42,014 bases of DNA, from NCBI GenBank assembly GCA_017624915.1, contig JAGAMC010000038.1, positions 1-42,014 of the forward strand, given 5' to 3'. Below, in pieces: positions 7,920 to 15,518 of this stretch; within the stretch, counting starts at the first letter, position 1; each line of letters begins with the position of its first letter. The translations under genes were made by a program, and so were the position numbers. Source of the DNA: Oscillospiraceae bacterium (GTDB lineage: Bacteria > Bacillota > Clostridia > Oscillospirales > Oscillospiraceae). The notes under the pieces were generated by a model that saw nothing but the letters and a program-made list of their open reading frames with translations, was not told where the DNA came from and searched no databases.

Positions 7920-8117
7920 ATGTGCAGCAAATTTCCGGAAGATTCCCGTACTCTGATCCTGGCGGCAGTCATATTGGCCTGCATCCTCATCAAGGACCAG
8001 AGCGCAGAGGAGATCGGCCGCACGGCCGCCTTTTTCACCGTGCTGGGTGACGCGCTGGCACTGCTGGCACTGGATCCATGCCTGCTCCAAAGCACCCAAG
8101 AGGAGCTCAGCCAATGA
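7920..8117 (+). CDS. Small hypothetical protein with one hydrophobic segment
   Basis: A 65-residue product that I cannot assign. It begins MCSKFPEDSRTLILAA. One hydrophobic stretch, LILAAVILACILI, covers about residues 12-24. A second, weaker helix contains FFTVLGDALALLAL. The C-terminal tail is polar. A purine-rich ribosome site, GAGGGGGGCG, lies 7-16 bases before the ATG at 7920. A GTG two codons earlier is also possible. Its stop lies inside the end of the convergent patatin-like gene, with an 11-base overlap. The hydrophobic pattern, the ribosome site and the lack of any other gene on this strand support real coding. The function is unknown. Confidence 0.6.
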   Translation: MCSKFPEDSRTLILAAVILACILIKDQSAEEIGRTAAFFTVLGDALALLALDPCLLQSTQEELSQ

Positions 8118-8958
8118 ACGCCCGGATCTCCTCCATGCGGTCAGCGGCCTTCTGGAAGCCATCCGCCCACAGAAGGCGCAGCTTCTCCACATCCCGCTCG
8201 GTACGGGACACGCCCCGCGTGGTTTCCGGCGCGATAACAAGCACTTTCCCTTCCCGTTCCAGCCGGAACAGGTCCTCCCGGCATTTATTATAGATCTCCG
8301 CCCGCTGACGCATGGTGTGGCAGAAATTGGGCCAGTGCCGATATTTACGCTCCACCAGCCGCAGCGCACCGTCCGGCTTGCGTATATAGTCCCGGGGCTT
8401 GGTGAGTACGACAATGACCCTGTCGCATCCCTGCTCCAGCGCCCGCCGATAGGGGATGGCGTCGGCCACGCCACCGTCCAGATAGGGCTGGCCGTCAATG
8501 TGGAAGATGGGGAACATCAGGGGCAGAGCGCAGCTGGCCTGAAGCAGCACAGAGCTGCCCCGGGCATCCCGGGGCACCTGCAGATAGTCCGCCCGCCCGG
8601 TATTCAGGTTGGTCACCACCGCCTCGATCTGGCCGGGATAGGCGGCAAATGTCTCGTAATCAAAGGGCACCAGCTCCTCCGGGATGCGACGAAAGCTGAA
8701 GTCCAGACCAAAATAGCTGCGGTTGTCCCGCCGGAGCAGATTGCCCATACCCATGTAACGCTTGTCCGGTGCAAAACGGGTGGCAACTTCCAGATTGCGG
8801 CCCTGCTGCCGGGAAATGTAGCTGACGCCGTAAGCAATGCCCGCCGACACGCCAATGAGGTAATCGGTCATCACTCCGCCCGCCAGCAGGCCGTCGCACA
8901 CACCGGCGGAAAAGATGGTGCGCAGAGCTCCGCCCTCAAGGACCAACCCAGTTTTCAT
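8107..8958 (-). CDS. Patatin-like phospholipase
   Basis: Cytoplasmic lipid acyl hydrolase of the patatin group, closest in feel to bacterial YjjU-type proteins. All catalytic features are seen: the oxyanion region EGGALR at 8-13, the nucleophile elbow GVSAG at 36-40 with Ser38, and the catalytic aspartate in YLDGGVADAIPY at Asp161. There is no signal peptide. Its length of 283 residues suits the family. The ATG at 8958 has TTGGAGGTAG upstream. It is transcribed alone and diverges from cysK. The substrate is unknown; phospholipid or lysophospholipid turnover is the family expectation. Confidence 0.92.
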   Translation of the reverse strand: MKTGLVLEGGALRTIFSAGVCDGLLAGGVMTDYLIGVSAGIAYGVSYISRQQGRNLEVATRFAPDKRYMGMGNLLRRDNRSYFGLDFSFRRIPEELVPFDYETFAAYPGQIEAVVTNLNTGRADYLQVPRDARGSSVLLQASCALPLMFPIFHIDGQPYLDGGVADAIPYRRALEQGCDRVIVVLTKPRDYIRKPDGALRLVERKYRHWPNFCHTMRQRAEIYNKCREDLFRLEREGKVLVIAPETTRGVSRTERDVEKLRLLWADGFQKAADRMEEIRAFIG

Positions 8959-8986
8959 GCTGCTACCTCCAAGTAGTTCTGGTTCT

Positions 8987-9014
8987 ATTGTAATCCAAAT
9001 GATGAAAAGTGCAA
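8987..9014 (-). promoter_or_regulatory. Promoter of the patatin-like gene
   Basis: Minus strand: TTGCAC (9014-9009), 16 nt, TACAAT (8992-8987), 28 bases before the ATG. Confidence 0.65.
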
Positions 9015-9027
9015 CCTAAAACTTCAT

Positions 9028-9057
9028 TTGACATTTGTATGGCTGTGCTACTATACT
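9028..9057 (+). promoter_or_regulatory. Promoter of cysK
   Basis: Consensus TTGACA at 9028-9033, 18 nt, TATACT at 9052-9057. The leader is only about 28 nt, leaving no room for a T-box or S-box element. Confidence 0.75.
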
Positions 9058-9091
9058 TATGATACTATCTTATCCCTCAGGAGGCATTCCT

Positions 9092-10024
9092 ATGGCTCTT
9101 TATCAAAGCGTGGAACAGCTGATGGGCAACACTCCCCTGCTGGAACTGCGCAATTATTCCGCCGCCCACGGTCTGAAGGCTCGTCTGCTGGCCAAGCTGG
9201 AATTTCTCAATCCCGGCGGCAGTGCCAAGGATCGGGTGGGCCGCTCCATGCTGGATGATGCCGAGGCACGCGGCCTGCTCAAGCCCGGCAGCGTCATCAT
9301 CGAACCCACCTCCGGCAACACAGGCATCGGCCTTGCCTGCGTGGCTGCCGCCCGGGGCTACCGGGTCATCCTCACCATGCCCGACACCATGAGTGCCGAG
9401 CGGCGCACCATGCTGCGGGCCTACGGTGCCGAGCTGGTGCTTACCCCCGGTGCACTTGGTATGCAGGGCGCGGTGGACAAGGCCAGCGAGCTGGCCGCCT
9501 CCCTGCCGGGCAGCTTTATCCCCGGCCAGTTTGACAATCCCGCCAATCCCGCCGCCCACTATCAAACCACCGGACCGGAGATCTGGGCGGATACCGAGGG
9601 CAATCTGGACGTGTTTGTAGCCGGTGTGGGCACCGGCGGCACCATTTCCGGCGCGGGCCGTTATCTGAAGGAGCAAGATCCCGCCATTCAGGTTGTGGCG
9701 ATTGAGCCCGCCGGCTCTCCCCTGCTCTCCGGCGGTCAGGCCGGCCCCCACGGTATTCAGGGCATCGGAGCCAACTTCATCCCGGACACCCTTGACCGCA
9801 CCGTCATTGACGAGATTATCACGGTGACCGAGGAACAGGCCTATGCCGCGGGGCGGGAGCTTGCCATCCGCGAGGGCGTACTGTGCGGCATCTCCTCCGG
9901 TGCGGCCCTATGGGCAGCCACGCAGCTTGCCCTGCAGCCTGAATATGCAGGCAGGACCATCGTGGTCCTCCTTCCCGACTCCGGAGACCGCTATTTCTCC
10001 ACCCCCATGTTCAGTGAGCAATAA
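9092..10024 (+). CDS. cysK: Cysteine synthase (O-acetylserine thiol-lyase)
   Basis: PLP enzyme that makes L-cysteine from O-acetylserine and sulfide. The 310-residue product has the PLP lysine in NPGGSAKDR (Lys46), the substrate loop TSGNTG at 73-78, the phosphate-binding GTGGTISG loop and the C-terminal PDSGDRYFS. These are the marks of CysK/CysM fold-type II enzymes. The ATG at 9092 has AGGAGG 8-13 bases upstream. An earlier in-frame ATG at 9035 would lie between the -35 and -10 boxes. The gene stands alone between its own promoter and a terminator. No serine acetyltransferase is nearby, so the sulfur source or regulation cannot be read from context. CysM is the less likely alternative. Confidence 0.94.
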   Translation: MALYQSVEQLMGNTPLLELRNYSAAHGLKARLLAKLEFLNPGGSAKDRVGRSMLDDAEARGLLKPGSVIIEPTSGNTGIGLACVAAARGYRVILTMPDTMSAERRTMLRAYGAELVLTPGALGMQGAVDKASELAASLPGSFIPGQFDNPANPAAHYQTTGPEIWADTEGNLDVFVAGVGTGGTISGAGRYLKEQDPAIQVVAIEPAGSPLLSGGQAGPHGIQGIGANFIPDTLDRTVIDEIITVTEEQAYAAGRELAIREGVLCGISSGAALWAATQLALQPEYAGRTIVVLLPDSGDRYFSTPMFSEQ

Positions 10025-10064
10025 AAAATTCCCATACCGCACAAGCGGTATGGGAATTTTTGTT
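10025..10064. terminator. Terminator shared by cysK and the rnf operon
   Basis: A long stem, AAATTCCCATACCGC with its complement, closes an ACAA loop and has A- and T-runs on either side. It lies between the convergent cysK and rnfB ends. Confidence 0.93.
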
Positions 10065-10069
10065 TGTCC

Positions 10070-10870
10070 TTACTGGGCAGCAGGAACACGGATAATGCCC
10101 ACAGGGCACTCCTTGACACACAGCTGGCAGCCCACGCACTTGTCCTGGTCAATATAAGCCAGGTTGTTCTCCACCGTGATGGCCTCCTTGGGGCAGGCCT
10201 TGGCGCACTTCATGCAGCCGATACAGCCGGCAGTACAAGCCTTACGGGTGTCTGCACCCTTATCCTTGTTCTGGCACTGAACGACGGGCTTGCGCTTGTG
10301 CTCGGGAATGATGGAGATAACGGAGTTGGGACAGGCAGAGGCGCACGCGCCGCAGCCCACGCACTTTTCCCGGTCCACCTTGGCGACGCCGTCCACAATG
10401 TGGATGGCGTCGAAGGGACAGGCGGCCACACAGTCGCCGTAGCCCAGGCAGCCGTATTTGCACATACCGTCGCCGCCATACAGACCCTTGACCGCAAGAC
10501 AGCTGGACACGCCCTGATACTCAAAGCGCTTGGTTGTGGCCTCGCAGGTGCCCGCACAGCCCACAACGGCCTTCATGGGGACAGTGGAACCTGCCTCAAC
10601 ACCCATGATCTCGGCAATGGCCGCGGCACAGGCCGCGCCGCCGGGGGTACACTTGTTGACGGGAGCACCGTCCTCAACAATACTCTTGGCATAGTCGGCA
10701 CAGCCGGCACAGCCGCAGGCGCCGCAGTTGGCGCCGGCCAGAACGCCGGTGATCTTCTCAACACGCTCGTCCACAGGGACGTACATGAGGATAGAGGCTG
10801 CCACCAGAATGACAGCACCGATCACGCCGATGACGGTAACAACAATGATAGCAAGCAGAATCGGATTCAT
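10070..10870 (-). CDS. rnfB: Rnf complex subunit B (iron-sulfur electron carrier)
   Basis: Membrane-anchored ferredoxin-like subunit that takes electrons from reduced ferredoxin into the Rnf complex. One N-terminal helix (about 5-28) is followed by the Fe-S domain with C49-X2-C52-X4-C57-X16-C74, the classic RnfB cluster site; an extra Cys54 lies within it. After a linker come CX3CX5CX3C and three CX2CX2CX3CP motifs (CVGCGACASACP, GCIGCMKCAKACP, CVGCQLCVKECP), so up to five clusters are likely. The 266 residues fit clostridial RnfB. It is the last gene of the operon, 18 bases after rnfA, and is followed by a terminator. Confidence 0.96.
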   Translation of the reverse strand: MNPILLAIIVVTVIGVIGAVILVAASILMYVPVDERVEKITGVLAGANCGACGCAGCADYAKSIVEDGAPVNKCTPGGAACAAAIAEIMGVEAGSTVPMKAVVGCAGTCEATTKRFEYQGVSSCLAVKGLYGGDGMCKYGCLGYGDCVAACPFDAIHIVDGVAKVDREKCVGCGACASACPNSVISIIPEHKRKPVVQCQNKDKGADTRKACTAGCIGCMKCAKACPKEAITVENNLAYIDQDKCVGCQLCVKECPVGIIRVPAAQ

Positions 10871-10888
10871 AGCTCTTCCTCCCTCCTA

Positions 10889-11491
10889 TCAGGCGCCGAA
10901 GATGGCTTCCACGATGCCGCCGAAGCCCATAAAGGACAGTGACACCATAGCTGCAGCGATCAGCGTGATGGGCAGCCCCTCAAAGCTCTTGGGCACATTG
11001 GCCTCCTCCACCCGGCGGCGCACACCGGAGAACAGCACCATGGCCACCAGGAAGCCGATACCGGCACCGGCAGCACAGACGATGGACTCGATGAAGTCAT
11101 AGCCGTTGTCCAGGTTCAGGATGGTCACGCCCAGGATGGTGCAGTTGGTGGTGATCAGAGGCAGGTACACACCCAGAGACTTGTACAGGGTGGGGATGTA
11201 CTTCTTCAGAATGTTCTCCAGCAGCTGCACCAGAATGGCGATGATCAGGATGAACGCGATGGTCTGGAGATAATCCATGCCGAAAGGCTCAAGGATAAAC
11301 ATATAGATGGGCCAGGTTGCAGCGGTGGCCATAACCATGACGAAGGTAACGGCCAGAGACATGCCCACAGCGCTGTCCAGCTTCTTGGACACGCCCAGGA
11401 AGGGGCAGATACCAAGGAACTTGGCAAGCACGTAGTTGTCAACCAGGATCATAGTGAAGAAAATGCTGGCAAGCTTCATCGCCATTTCCAT
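10889..11491 (-). CDS. rnfA: Rnf complex membrane subunit A
   Basis: Integral membrane subunit of the ion-pumping ferredoxin:NAD+ oxidoreductase, homologous to NqrE and to RnfE. The 200-residue product has six predicted helices. It carries the half-channel motif around LAKFLGICPFLGVSKK (about residues 23-38) and the inverted counterpart ITTNCTILGV near 113-122. The paired cysteines in these two motifs hold the [2Fe-2S] cluster shared with RnfE in known complexes. The ATG at 11491 overlaps the rnfE stop as TAATG, which implies coupled translation. Confidence 0.96.
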   Translation of the reverse strand: MEMAMKLASIFFTMILVDNYVLAKFLGICPFLGVSKKLDSAVGMSLAVTFVMVMATAATWPIYMFILEPFGMDYLQTIAFILIIAILVQLLENILKKYIPTLYKSLGVYLPLITTNCTILGVTILNLDNGYDFIESIVCAAGAGIGFLVAMVLFSGVRRRVEEANVPKSFEGLPITLIAAAMVSLSFMGFGGIVEAIFGA

Positions 11492-12168
11492 TACGCATTG
11501 CCCCCTTCCTCAGCCACAGCGGTCTTGACCTTCTTGGGACGGGTGGTCAGCCAGGTAGCCCCGGCCATAAGCACGCCGAACACAAAGAAGCCGCCGGGTG
11601 CGCTGGTCATGATGGTGAAGGGGTCAATAGACTCGGGCAGGATCTGAATGGCGAAACCCTCAGGCAGGAAGGACAGCAGTCCGTCCAGACCGGCCATCCA
11701 GGTTCCGGAACCCAGGATCTCGCGGATGGAGCCCATAACGGTCAGGGTCAGGGTGAAACCGATGCCCATGCCGATGCCGTCCAGAGCGGAGTCCATGATG
11801 CTGTTCTTGGATGCGAACATCTCAGCACGGCCCAGAATGATGCAGTTGACCACGATCAGGGGCAGGTACACGCCCAGCGCGGTGTCCAGACTGGGCAGGA
11901 ACGCCTTGACGATCATCTGTACCACAGACACGAAGCCGGCGATGACGGTGATGTAGCAGGGAATACGAACCTGATCGGGAATAACCTTGCGCAGGGCGGA
12001 AATCACGATGTTTGAGCACAGCAGCACGAAGGTGGCCGCAAGACCCATGCCGATACCGTTGGATGCCATGGTGGTCACGGCCAGAGTGGGACAGGTGCCC
12101 AAAACGAGCCGCAGAACCGGGTTCTCGTTGAGGATACCGTTTGTCAGGATCTTCATTTTATTACTCAT
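11491..12168 (-). CDS. rnfE: Rnf complex membrane subunit E
   Basis: Integral membrane subunit paired with RnfA, with inverted topology. The 225-residue product shows NPVLRLVLGTCPTLAVTT near the N-terminus and LPLIVVNCIILGRAEMFAS in the middle; these two cysteine motifs are diagnostic for RnfE/NqrD. The start is set at 12168 (MSNKMKIL) because AAGGAAGGTG is 6-15 bases upstream. A longer frame would overlap the end of rnfG. The gene begins 16 bases after rnfG ends, and its stop overlaps the rnfA start by one base. The C-terminus is charged and cytoplasmic. Confidence 0.95.
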   Translation of the reverse strand: MSNKMKILTNGILNENPVLRLVLGTCPTLAVTTMASNGIGMGLAATFVLLCSNIVISALRKVIPDQVRIPCYITVIAGFVSVVQMIVKAFLPSLDTALGVYLPLIVVNCIILGRAEMFASKNSIMDSALDGIGMGIGFTLTLTVMGSIREILGSGTWMAGLDGLLSFLPEGFAIQILPESIDPFTIMTSAPGGFFVFGVLMAGATWLTTRPKKVKTAVAEEGGNA

Positions 12169-12184
12169 TTCGTTCACCTTCCTT

Positions 12185-12715
12185 TCAGCCAATGGCGTTG
12201 TACGCCTCAATGGCGGAGTTGACAGCGGCGGTCAGTGCCTTGCTGGAGATGGTGGCACCGGACAGGCCATCCACATCCTCGCCCAGCACCAGAGGCTTGG
12301 CCTCCAGTCCCTCATAGCGAGTCCAGAAAGAAGCGTCGCCGGCAACCTTGGAGCCGATGCCCTTGGTCTCGGCCTGCTCAGTGACCTTGATCTGGCGGAT
12401 GGTACCGTCAGCGTTGAAGCCGACCATGACGGTCATGGTACCACCGTAGCCCTTGGCAGAGCTGGTGACTACCACGCCCACGTCGTTGTCCGCCTTGTAA
12501 ACATCGGACACACCAGCCACAGAGATACCCTCCACCTGAGTGAAACCGGCAGCGTCGGGCAGCAGCTCCTGACGGGCCTTTTCCTGTGCCACGCGGGTGG
12601 CCTCCTCAATGATAGGCTTGGTGATGTCGTTGGTAACTGCCAGAGCGCCGGTGATCACGATGCAGATCACGCTCAGCACCACAATAGGCTTATAGATCTT
12701 ATTCCAGCTGCTCAT
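12185..12715 (-). CDS. rnfG: Rnf complex flavoprotein subunit G
   Basis: Single-span flavoprotein on the outer face of the membrane, carrying covalent FMN. The 176 residues include an N-terminal helix (about 9-28), an extracytoplasmic FMN-binding domain and the attachment motif DGLSGATISSKAL near the C-terminus, where the threonine of SGAT takes FMN by phosphoester linkage in this family. The sequence TKGIGSKV is also typical. Its ATG overlaps the rnfD stop by four bases (ATGA). Confidence 0.95.
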   Translation of the reverse strand: MSSWNKIYKPIVVLSVICIVITGALAVTNDITKPIIEEATRVAQEKARQELLPDAAGFTQVEGISVAGVSDVYKADNDVGVVVTSSAKGYGGTMTVMVGFNADGTIRQIKVTEQAETKGIGSKVAGDASFWTRYEGLEAKPLVLGEDVDGLSGATISSKALTAAVNSAIEAYNAIG

Positions 12716-13650
12716 TTTGCGGCACCTCCCTTTTTGACCTTGGCGATGCCCAGCTTATCCTGGCGGGTCAGCACCTCGATGTAAGGCACCACCAGATTCA
12801 TCAGCAGGATAGCGAAGGACACACCCTCGTTCATAGTGCCCAGGAAGCGGATGGCGCAGGTGACCACGCCCAGACCGATGCCGAACACCAGCTTACCCTT
12901 ACGGGTGGTGGGAGAGGTGACATAGTCAGTAGCCATAAAGAACGCACCCAGCAGCAGGCCGCCGGACAGCAGCTGATAGATGGGATCCTGGCCTGCACAC
13001 AGGGACAGGACGGCCACGGTGCCAAGATAAGTAACGGGAATGGTGGGGCTGATGACCTTGGTGGCGATGAGATAGATACCGCCGGCCAGAATGGTCAGGG
13101 CGCAGGTCTCACCCAGCACACCGCCGTGGGTGCCCAGCAGCAGGGCACGGTAGGCCTCGCTGCCGGCCTTGGCAGCCAGAGGCGTCGCGGAGGACAGTGC
13201 GTCCACGCCGCTTTCGGGGAAGGGATAGCTGGCCATGCGGCTGGCAAAGCCGACTGCCAGAGCGATGCGGGCCACGATGGCGGGGTTGGCGAAGTTGTAG
13301 CCCAGACCGCCGAACAGCTGCTTGACAATGACGATGGCGATGAACGCGCCCACGATAGCCATCCACCAGGGCAGCGTAGCGGGCAGGTTGAAGGCCAGCA
13401 GCATGCCGGTGACCACGGCGGAGAAGTCGCCCACAGGCACTTCCCGTTTCATCAGCTTGCAGTAGCCGTACTCAAACACCACACAGGCGATCACGGTAAC
13501 GGCAGTCAGGATCAGGGCATTGATGCCGAAGATGAGGATAGATGCGATGAGGGTGGGCACCAGAGCGATGCACACGCGCTGCATGATCTTCTGGGTGGTG
13601 TCCTCACCGGTGATGTGAGGCGCGGCAGTGACGATCAGTTTGTTTGCCAT
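12712..13650 (-). CDS. rnfD: Rnf complex membrane flavoprotein subunit D
   Basis: Polytopic membrane subunit with covalent FMN, homologous to NqrB. The 312-residue product begins MANKLIVTAAPHITGED and has about eight to ten helices. The flavinylation motif is seen as VDALSSATPLAAK, where the threonine of SAT carries FMN. The start at 13650 overlaps the rnfC stop by one base (TGATG). A longer frame reaching into rnfC is not needed and lacks its own ribosome site. The N-terminal cytoplasmic part agrees with clostridial RnfD. Confidence 0.95.
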   Translation of the reverse strand: MANKLIVTAAPHITGEDTTQKIMQRVCIALVPTLIASILIFGINALILTAVTVIACVVFEYGYCKLMKREVPVGDFSAVVTGMLLAFNLPATLPWWMAIVGAFIAIVIVKQLFGGLGYNFANPAIVARIALAVGFASRMASYPFPESGVDALSSATPLAAKAGSEAYRALLLGTHGGVLGETCALTILAGGIYLIATKVISPTIPVTYLGTVAVLSLCAGQDPIYQLLSGGLLLGAFFMATDYVTSPTTRKGKLVFGIGLGVVTCAIRFLGTMNEGVSFAILLMNLVVPYIEVLTRQDKLGIAKVKKGGAAK

Positions 13651-14960
13651 CACTTCTTCCCTCCATTCTTCATCATGATCTTGGCCAGAGCAAGGGTCTG
13701 GGCCAGAGGCCGCTTGGCGGGGCAGACGAAGGAGCAGGTGCCGCAGCTCATGCACAGGTCGCCGTTCAGTTCATACAGCAGCTCCACATTCTTGGCCTCG
13801 TAGGCCCGGGCGATCTCCTTGGCGGACAGGCCCAGAGGGCAGGCGTTGGTGCAGCGGCCGCAGTGGATACAGTTGGTGGCCTTGGGCGTCTGGGCCGCCT
13901 TCTGGGACAGGGCCAGAATGGCGTTGTTGTTCTTCAGCACGGGCTGGGACAGGTCCGCAACGCAGGTGCCCATCATGGGGCCGCCGTAGAGGATCTTGCC
14001 CGGCTCGTCCGTCAGGCCGCCGCAGAAGTCCAGCAGCTCCTGAATGGGGGTGCCGATGATCACTTCCACGTTGCCGGGGTTCTTCACAATGTCGCCGTCA
14101 ACGGTCAGGCGCTTGGTGACCAGAGGCATACCGGTCTCAAGATACTTGGCGATAAAGGCCACAGAGGTGACGTTCATCACGATGACGCCCACGTCAGAGG
14201 GCAGGCCGGGGAAGGGTACTTCCCGGCCGGTACAGGTCTCGATGAGCACCTTTTCCGCGCCCTGCGGGTAGGTGCAGGGCAGCTCCTTGACCTCGATGGG
14301 CATATCCTTGGTGACCTCGGACAGCTTCTTGATGTCGTCGGGCTTGTTGGCCTCGATGCCGATGACGCATTTTGGAATGTCCAGATACTTCATAATGGTC
14401 TGGATACCCTTGATGATGTAGTCGGTATCCTCCTGCATGCAGCGGTTGTCAGAGGTTATGTAGGGCTCGCACTCGGCGCCGTTGATGACCAGCATGTCGA
14501 TCTCGTCCAGATTCTTGGGGGACAGCTTGACTGCGGCGGGGAAGCCCGCGCCGCCCAGACCCACAAGGCCGCTGGCCCGGACCGCGTCCTGCAGGGACTT
14601 CAGGTCGGTGACCACAGGGGGCTTGATGTCGGGATCCACGGTCTGCTTGCCGTCAGGGATGATGACCACCGCGGTCTGAGGTGCGCCGTTGGGCGCGGTG
14701 ATGGTGGTGATGCCATCCACGATACCGGACACGCCGGAGTGGATGTCCATGGACACAAAGCCGCCGGCTTTGCCCACCACAGTGCCCACATACACCTGAT
14801 CGCCTTTTGCTACCGCAGGGGCTGCAGGTGCGCCGATGTGCTGACCCATGGACAGCACGATCTTCGACGGCAGCGGCATGGCCACCGTCTCAAGGTGAGA
14901 GGTGTGCTTGTTATGCGGCACCTTCGCACCCAGCGCGGAGCGCTTGAAAAACTTGCTCAT
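13650..14960 (-). CDS. rnfC: Rnf complex NADH-binding subunit C
   Basis: Peripheral subunit with the NAD(H) and FMN site, where electrons leave the complex to NAD+. The 436-residue product has the barrel-sandwich start around MPLPSKIVLSMGQHIG, the glycine-rich nucleotide region GLVGLGGAGFPAAVKL, and two ferredoxin motifs near the C-terminus: CIHCGRCTNACP and CMSCGTCSFVCP. The start at 14960 (MSKFFKRSALG) follows GGGAGGTAG at a somewhat long spacing of 11 bases. It is the first gene of rnfCDGEAB, the usual clostridial order, and is preceded by a leader of about 155 nt. Confidence 0.95.
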   Translation of the reverse strand: MSKFFKRSALGAKVPHNKHTSHLETVAMPLPSKIVLSMGQHIGAPAAPAVAKGDQVYVGTVVGKAGGFVSMDIHSGVSGIVDGITTITAPNGAPQTAVVIIPDGKQTVDPDIKPPVVTDLKSLQDAVRASGLVGLGGAGFPAAVKLSPKNLDEIDMLVINGAECEPYITSDNRCMQEDTDYIIKGIQTIMKYLDIPKCVIGIEANKPDDIKKLSEVTKDMPIEVKELPCTYPQGAEKVLIETCTGREVPFPGLPSDVGVIVMNVTSVAFIAKYLETGMPLVTKRLTVDGDIVKNPGNVEVIIGTPIQELLDFCGGLTDEPGKILYGGPMMGTCVADLSQPVLKNNNAILALSQKAAQTPKATNCIHCGRCTNACPLGLSAKEIARAYEAKNVELLYELNGDLCMSCGTCSFVCPAKRPLAQTLALAKIMMKNGGKK

Positions 14961-15035
14961 TCGGATTTCTACCTCCCTATACTGCTTGGACAGAATTTGT
15001 AATACTGTGCGCAGACGGTTCTCTGTCTTTCCCCC

Positions 15036-15095
15036 TAAAAACAGCCGCAGCTCTGCAGCGGCCGTTCGCCGGGGCGTGTTGGTTTTTCCCAACAC
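15036..15095 (-). promoter_or_regulatory. Two hairpins in the rnf leader, possible attenuator
   Basis: In the untranslated leader before rnfC, minus strand: hairpin 1 is GTGTTGG-GAAAAA-CCAACAC (15095-15076). Hairpin 2 is GCCGC...GCGGC with an inner GC pair and an AGA loop (15062-15044), followed by TGTTTTTA. The second looks like an intrinsic terminator placed before the coding region. I do not recognise a known riboswitch or T-box here. The rest of the 339-base gap holds the rnfC promoter and the terminator of the small gene. Confidence 0.4.
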
Positions 15096-15122
15096 TTTCT
15101 CTTTTTCCTTATCCATTTTTAT

Positions 15123-15152
15123 ATAATACACCCAAACCGACCTCTATGGCAA
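15123..15152 (-). promoter_or_regulatory. Promoter of rnfCDGEAB
   Basis: Minus strand: TTGCCA (15152-15147), 18 nt, TATTAT (15128-15123). No other good promoter was seen between the upstream terminator and rnfC. Confidence 0.55.
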
Positions 15153-15244
15153 GCACTTCTCTTGCTTTTTTGTTCGTATTTTTCTGGTATTTTTCCTTTG
15201 ACCGTTCTCAAATCACACATTGGCGTTTTTACCTGAATAGAGGC

Positions 15245-15290
15245 GCAAAACATCAAAAGGGCCGCACCCGAAGGTGTGGCCCTTTTGATC
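15245..15290 (-). terminator. Terminator after the small Cys/Gly gene
   Basis: A stem of about 17 bp, ATCAAAAGGGCC continuing into the loop side, closes a short loop and is followed by GTTTTGCG on the minus strand. It lies 10 bases after the stop of the small gene and before the rnf promoter. Confidence 0.8.
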
Positions 15291-15299
15291 CATACCGTA

Positions 15300-15446
15300 T
15301 CAGCAGCCGCAGCCGTTACCGCAGCCATTGCCGCAGCCGCTGCCGCCCCAGCTGCTGTTATTGCCGCAGCAGCAGAACAGGATGATGATCAGAATGATGA
15401 TCCACAGACAGCCGCCGCCGCCAAAACCGTTATTGCAGCACCCCAT
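15300..15446 (-). CDS. 48-residue Cys/Gly-rich single-span peptide
   Basis: Very small gene, not assigned to a family. It starts MGCCNNGFGGGGC, continues with a strongly hydrophobic helix WIIILIIILF (about residues 15-24), then CCCGNNSSWGGSG and a repeated GCGN tail ending GCGC. Of 48 residues, 11 are cysteine and about 15 are glycine. AGGAGG lies 8-13 bases before the ATG, and a strong terminator follows the stop. The layout of a Gly-rich part with one helix resembles the YjcZ/YjcM class of tiny spore proteins in broad terms only. It may be read from the upstream rex-SLH transcript or from its own unseen promoter. Metal binding or disulfide cross-linking in a spore layer would fit but is inference. 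Confidence 0.7.
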   Translation of the reverse strand: MGCCNNGFGGGGCLWIIILIIILFCCCGNNSSWGGSGCGNGCGNGCGC

Positions 15447-15459
15447 ATGAAGTACCTCC

Positions 15460-15501
15460 TTGACAAAGAAAGATTGGAGAACGCCTGTGCGTTTCTCAAT
15501 C
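15460..15501 (-). terminator. Probable terminator after the SLH gene
   Basis: An imperfect 13-bp stem, GATTGAGAAACGC with GCGTTCTCCAATC, has a short loop and TTTCTTTG on the minus strand. It is weaker than its neighbours, so some transcription may pass into the small gene. Confidence 0.55.
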
Positions 15502-15518
15502 CATCTTATGTCTTCGGG

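Noticed and set aside
8959..9091. A sulfur-responsive riboswitch or T-box before cysK
   Set aside because: The promoter lies so close that the leader is only about 28 nt, and no T-box or SAM motif is present.
10070..15131. Rex operators in front of rnfC
   Set aside because: No TTGTTAA/TTAACAA-like repeat was found around the rnf promoter, so direct Rex control of rnf is not claimed.
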